Assembly: GCA_051881315.1 (NCBI GenBank)
Contig: JBJEPQ010000055.1
Location: 1 to 27,665 of the forward strand
DNA length: 27,665 bases
Reading direction: 5' to 3'
Source of the DNA: CAG-488 sp051881315
Lineage (GTDB): Bacteria; Bacillota; Clostridia; Oscillospirales; Acutalibacteraceae
This document shows positions 25,221 to 27,665 of this stretch, in pieces (position 1 is the stretch's first letter; every line of letters starts with the position of its first letter). The position numbers and the translations under genes were made by a program. A model generated the notes under the pieces. The model made no database searches. It saw only the letters and a list, made by a program, of their open reading frames with translations, and had not been told where the DNA came from.

Positions 25221-26531
25221 ATGAAGAACGCAAAGGTTTATACAAATGCAAAATGGATTATAATCTGCAAAATCATTCAGTCGGTTTTGCAGCTTCTGGT
25301 CGGTATGTTAAGCGCCCGTTATCTGGGGCCGTCTAACTACGGCTTGATTAACTATGCCGCGTCCATAACCGCTTTTGCAATGCCCATTATGAAGATGGGA
25401 CTTGACGCAACCCTTGTTTTTGAATTGGTAAAAAATCCGAAGCAAGAGGGGAAAGTGCTCGGCACCTCTTTGGGCATGAATGTTATATCTTCGTTATTGA
25501 GTATAGCCGGAGTTTCACTTTTTGCATATGTGGCAAATCCCGATGATCCGCAGACGCTGATTGTCTGCTTTGTTTACAGCTTGTCGGTTTTCTTTGCGGC
25601 GCTGGAAATGATTCAATACTGGTTTCAATACAAATTGCTTTCCAAGTATTCGTCTGTCGTTATGCTTGTTTCTTATATAGTTGTATCTGCATATAAGATA
25701 TTTTTGCTCATAACGGAAAAGAATGTTGTATGGTTTGCGCTGTCACATTCAATAGAATACGGTTTGATTGCATTTTGCCTGATATTTTTGTATTTCAAAA
25801 AAAGCGGAGACAGGCTGTCCTTTTCATTAAGTCTTGCCAAAGAAATGTTTTATAAAAGCAAATACTATATTTTCGCTTCTATATTGGTTGTCGTTTTTCA
25901 AAATATAGACAAGCTTTTGCTTACAGAGTTATCGGGTACTGTTGCAACGGGATATTATTCCGCCGCAATAACCTGTACGACTATTACACAATTTGTTTTT
26001 ATTGCCATTGTAGATTCATTCAGACCGGAAATCTTAAAGCAAAGAAAAGAAGATTTAAAAGAATACGAATCATCGCTTATCTCTCTTTACAGTATAGTTA
26101 TATATTTATCCTTGCTTCAAAGCGTAGCTTTTACCGTGTTTGCAAAGCCGATTATTTATGTTATGTACGGCGCAGATTTTATGCCCACCGTAAAAATTCT
26201 TCAGGTCTTAATTTGGTATTTTACCTTTTCTGTTATCGGAACGGTACGAAACGTGTGGATTTTAGCGGAGGACAAGCAAAAATATTTATGGCGAATAAAT
26301 TTGATGGGTGCGGCTTTAAGCGCAGTTCTCAATCTCATTCTTATTCCTCATTTTGACGCAATGGGCGCCGCAATAGCGTCACTGATAACTCAACTGTTCA
26401 CCAATTTAATTTTAGGCTTTATCTTAAAACCCTTGAGAGCGAACAATAAACTGATATTGAAATCCTTAAATCCCAAGATTTTTGCATCGAACATTACTTC
26501 GGTTGTAAAAATGCTGCTGAAAAAACAATAA
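25221..26531 (+). CDS. Wzx-like oligosaccharide flippase (MOP superfamily)
   Basis: This 436-residue protein is almost entirely hydrophobic helices (about twelve). The N-terminus has QLLVGMLSARYLGPSNYG, the hallmark of polysaccharide transporter (PST) family flippases. A second repeat has DKLLLTELSGTVATGYYSAA. It would move the lipid-linked repeat unit across the membrane for polymerisation. An in-frame ATG at 25176 falls in the loop of the terminator hairpin and has no ribosome site. I prefer 25221, which gives the typical family N-terminus and has GGAAG upstream. It is the only export gene in the locus. Confidence 0.9.
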   Translation: MKNAKVYTNAKWIIICKIIQSVLQLLVGMLSARYLGPSNYGLINYAASITAFAMPIMKMGLDATLVFELVKNPKQEGKVLGTSLGMNVISSLLSIAGVSLFAYVANPDDPQTLIVCFVYSLSVFFAALEMIQYWFQYKLLSKYSSVVMLVSYIVVSAYKIFLLITEKNVVWFALSHSIEYGLIAFCLIFLYFKKSGDRLSFSLSLAKEMFYKSKYYIFASILVVVFQNIDKLLLTELSGTVATGYYSAAITCTTITQFVFIAIVDSFRPEILKQRKEDLKEYESSLISLYSIVIYLSLLQSVAFTVFAKPIIYVMYGADFMPTVKILQVLIWYFTFSVIGTVRNVWILAEDKQKYLWRINLMGAALSAVLNLILIPHFDAMGAAIASLITQLFTNLILGFILKPLRANNKLILKSLNPKIFASNITSVVKMLLKKQ

Positions 26532-26637
26532 TATAATTCAGAAAATAATTAAATTTAACATAAAAAATAACGTGCCGTCGTACACCGCAAAGCCGAAAGG
26601 CGAAAACAGGCATGATTAGTATAAGGAGGGGCGAAAA
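26532..26637. other. Short gap before the sortase gene
   Basis: I see no convincing promoter or terminator here. A small GCC-GAAA-GGC hairpin and the ribosome site AAGGAGG before the GTG at 26638 are the only clear items. Base composition shifts to more G+C downstream of this gap. Confidence 0.5.
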
Positions 26638-27408
26638 GTGACAAGGAAAACAAAACGCAGGCTGATGATCGCAGGGATTGTTTTCTGCGCCGCCGTGTTC
26701 CTTTTTGCGGGAGCCATGCTGATCCGGGAATTTCTTGAACAAAAACAGAGCGCAGATGCCTTTGAGGAAATAGCGGAGCTGATCGATGAGGATACACAGA
26801 CCGATTTTGGCGGCTCGGATCCGGAGAAAAAAGCGGCTTTTGAAAAGTATTCCAAGGTGTATGCCGAAAACAGCGACTTTGTGGGCTGGATCTCAATTCC
26901 CGGCACACGTATCGACTACCCTGTCATGCAGACCAAGGATAACCCCGAATTCTATATTGACCACGATTTTGAAAAATCGTACAGCAAATTCGGTGTGCCG
27001 TTTATGCAGGAAAACTGCAATATTTCAATTTCGGACAATCTCGTGATATACGGTCATCACATGTATAACGGCACTATGTTCTCCGACCTTTGCAAGTATG
27101 TTGACGAGGCGTTCTATCGCGAGCACAAGACCGTCCGTTTTGATACCCTCGACGGCTTCGGCGAATATGAGATAATTGCTGTCTTCAAGACGGTGGCATA
27201 TTCGGCGGACGGCTTCAAGTATTATAATTTCGTCCGAGCCGAGAAGAAAGAAGATTTTGACAAGTATATTACCAAGTGCAAGAAGCTCTCGCTTTACGAT
27301 ACAGGCGTGACCGCCGAATACGGCGACAAGCTCATCACCCTTTCCACCTGCGAGTATTCTCGGAAAAACGGACGTATGGTTGTAGTGGCAAAACAGCTTG
27401 ACAAATAA
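26638..27408 (+). CDS. srtB: Class B sortase
   Basis: This 256-residue transpeptidase is anchored by an N-terminal transmembrane segment (about 9-30). The catalytic triad is visible: His140 in VIYGHHMYNGTMF, Cys238 in TLSTCEYS and Arg246 in NGRMVVVAKQL. The class B form is supported by the GTRIDYPVMQ segment, the extra helical stretch between the His and Cys motifs, and its length. It starts with GTG, with AAGGAGG upstream. The gene is visibly richer in G+C than the EPS genes and resembles the recombinase gene in this respect. Clostridial SrtB enzymes accept (S/N/P)PxTG-type signals, so the TPLTG protein at 4477-5166 is the likely substrate within this element. Confidence 0.93.
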   Translation: MTRKTKRRLMIAGIVFCAAVFLFAGAMLIREFLEQKQSADAFEEIAELIDEDTQTDFGGSDPEKKAAFEKYSKVYAENSDFVGWISIPGTRIDYPVMQTKDNPEFYIDHDFEKSYSKFGVPFMQENCNISISDNLVIYGHHMYNGTMFSDLCKYVDEAFYREHKTVRFDTLDGFGEYEIIAVFKTVAYSADGFKYYNFVRAEKKEDFDKYITKCKKLSLYDTGVTAEYGDKLITLSTCEYSRKNGRMVVVAKQLDK

Positions 27409-27503
27409 CGTCGCACCCGACCTGAGCAGGATTGAAGACTTTCGGCAAGAGCATTGAATCGCATAATATATAAAAAACAGACCTTCTTGATTTTTTGCTA
27501 CTG
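27409..27503. other. Right-end gap of the element
   Basis: This short stretch lies between the sortase stop and the end of the chimeric sigma fragment. I see no ORF, strong promoter or terminator. A CCTG-AG-CAGG mini-hairpin near 27420 is too small to call. Confidence 0.4.
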
Positions 27504-27665
27504 TTATCGTTCATCAATATATGGAGGAATTATATTCGTAAAATACCTCTCCCATAATTTTCTCTGAAAAAGTTTTTTGCGGCCCACAAAACTCGCTTGT
27601 GATAGTATAGCATTTTCAATACATCTTGCGGCATAGGTGGCAAGACGGGTGCCCTTATCGGGATC
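27504..27665 (-). CDS. sigK: Sporulation sigma factor SigK, 5' half (interrupted; chimeric 3' end)
   Basis: On the minus strand from the window edge, 27665-27611 encodes KGTRLATYAARCIEN preceded by DPD. This is the strongly conserved region 2.1-2.2 of sigma-K (binding to core RNA polymerase). At the core AAATG the frame leaves the sigma homology and continues into the element (AILSQASFVGRKK...) for about 35 further residues, to a TAA at 27504-27506. The truncated product would lack regions 2.4 to 4 and cannot be an active sigma factor. Replacing the element by the left flank gives CIEN-EILMQF in frame. The upstream part of the gene is outside the window. Confidence 0.92.
   Translation of the reverse strand, partial: DPDKGTRLATYAARCIENAILSQASFVGRKKLFQRKLWERYFTNIIPPYIDER
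27590..27625. other. Right attachment junction of the element
   Basis: The core CATTT (27611-27615) is flanked on the element side by TTGTGATAGTATAG (27597-27610) and on the chromosome side by TCAATAC (27616-27622). The element arm pairs with the left arm to make the attP dyad. The chromosomal AATAC (27618-27622) pairs with GTATT (45-49) to make a short dyad at the restored attB. Confidence 0.85.

Larger units (their letters stand above)
51..27615. mobile_element. Skin-like (sigK-intervening) integrative element carrying an EPS/surface locus
   Basis: The element is bounded by a direct repeat CATTT at 51-55 and 27611-27615, so one unit (element plus one core) is 27,560 bases. Outside the cores lie two halves of one sporulation sigma-factor reading frame, both on the minus strand. 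Inside, a large serine recombinase abuts the left core. The rest is an EPS biosynthesis operon, a giant surface protein, a flippase and a sortase B. I see no phage structural, conjugation or replication genes. Skin elements of Bacillus subtilis and Clostridioides difficile interrupt sigK and are excised by a serine recombinase in the mother cell; by analogy this element is excisable. The boundaries and the split frame are seen in the sequence. Developmental excision is inferred. Confidence 0.9.

Noticed and set aside
26503..26537. TTGTAA...TATAAT as a promoter for the sortase
   Set aside because: The spacing is 23 bases, too long for a sigma-A promoter.

Overview
The window reads as a complete integrative element of about 27.6 kb sitting inside a sporulation sigma-factor gene of a spore-forming Firmicute (class Clostridia). 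Signs of this are strong AGGAGG-type ribosome sites, low to moderate G+C, a CpsB/C/D tyrosine-phosphorylation module, a class B sortase and sporulation sigma remnants at both edges. I cannot name the species.

Edges. Read on the minus strand, the last 55 bases (27665 to 27611) encode ...KGTRLATYAARCIEN and the first 55 bases (55 to 1) encode EILMQFRAQKKTAQDIS.... Joined at a shared 5-base core (CATTT on the plus strand, at 51-55 and 27611-27615), they give an uninterrupted stretch of sigma region 2 that matches sigma-K. The window is therefore a sigK gene split by a skin-like element. A large serine recombinase (50-1780, minus) lies directly inside the left junction, and its stop codon is completed by the junction. 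The circular joint that excision would form has a 15+4+15 base dyad centred on the core, as expected of a serine-recombinase attP.

Cargo. A vegetative-type promoter near 2104-2132 precedes a plus-strand exopolysaccharide (EPS) operon. It holds a Wzz/YveK-type co-polymerase, a BY-kinase, a PHP-family tyrosine phosphatase, a small sortase-type wall protein, an LCP ligase, an initiating sugar transferase, three GT4 glycosyltransferases, a radical SAM/SPASM protein, a hexapeptide acyltransferase, a fourth GT4, a GT2 and a Wzy-like polymerase (2214-15590). Next is a 3169-residue secreted protein (15639-25148). It has an InlB-like segment, 17 Cys-rich repeats, a NAGPA-type phosphodiester glycosidase domain, Ig-like folds and a long C-terminal wall/glucan-binding repeat array. 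A hairpin follows, then a Wzx-like flippase (25221-26531) and a class B sortase (26638-27408).

How the parts fit. The initiating transferase and the glycosyltransferases would build a lipid-linked repeat unit. The flippase would export it, Wzy would polymerise it under control of the phosphorylation module, and the LCP protein would attach it to the wall. The giant protein may bind or trim the glycan, and the sortase may anchor the TPLTG protein. No phage structural, conjugation or replication genes are visible. In known skin elements, excision in the mother cell restores sigK. Here the same event would remove a whole EPS and surface-protein locus from the mother-cell chromosome, which I regard as the main discovery of the window.
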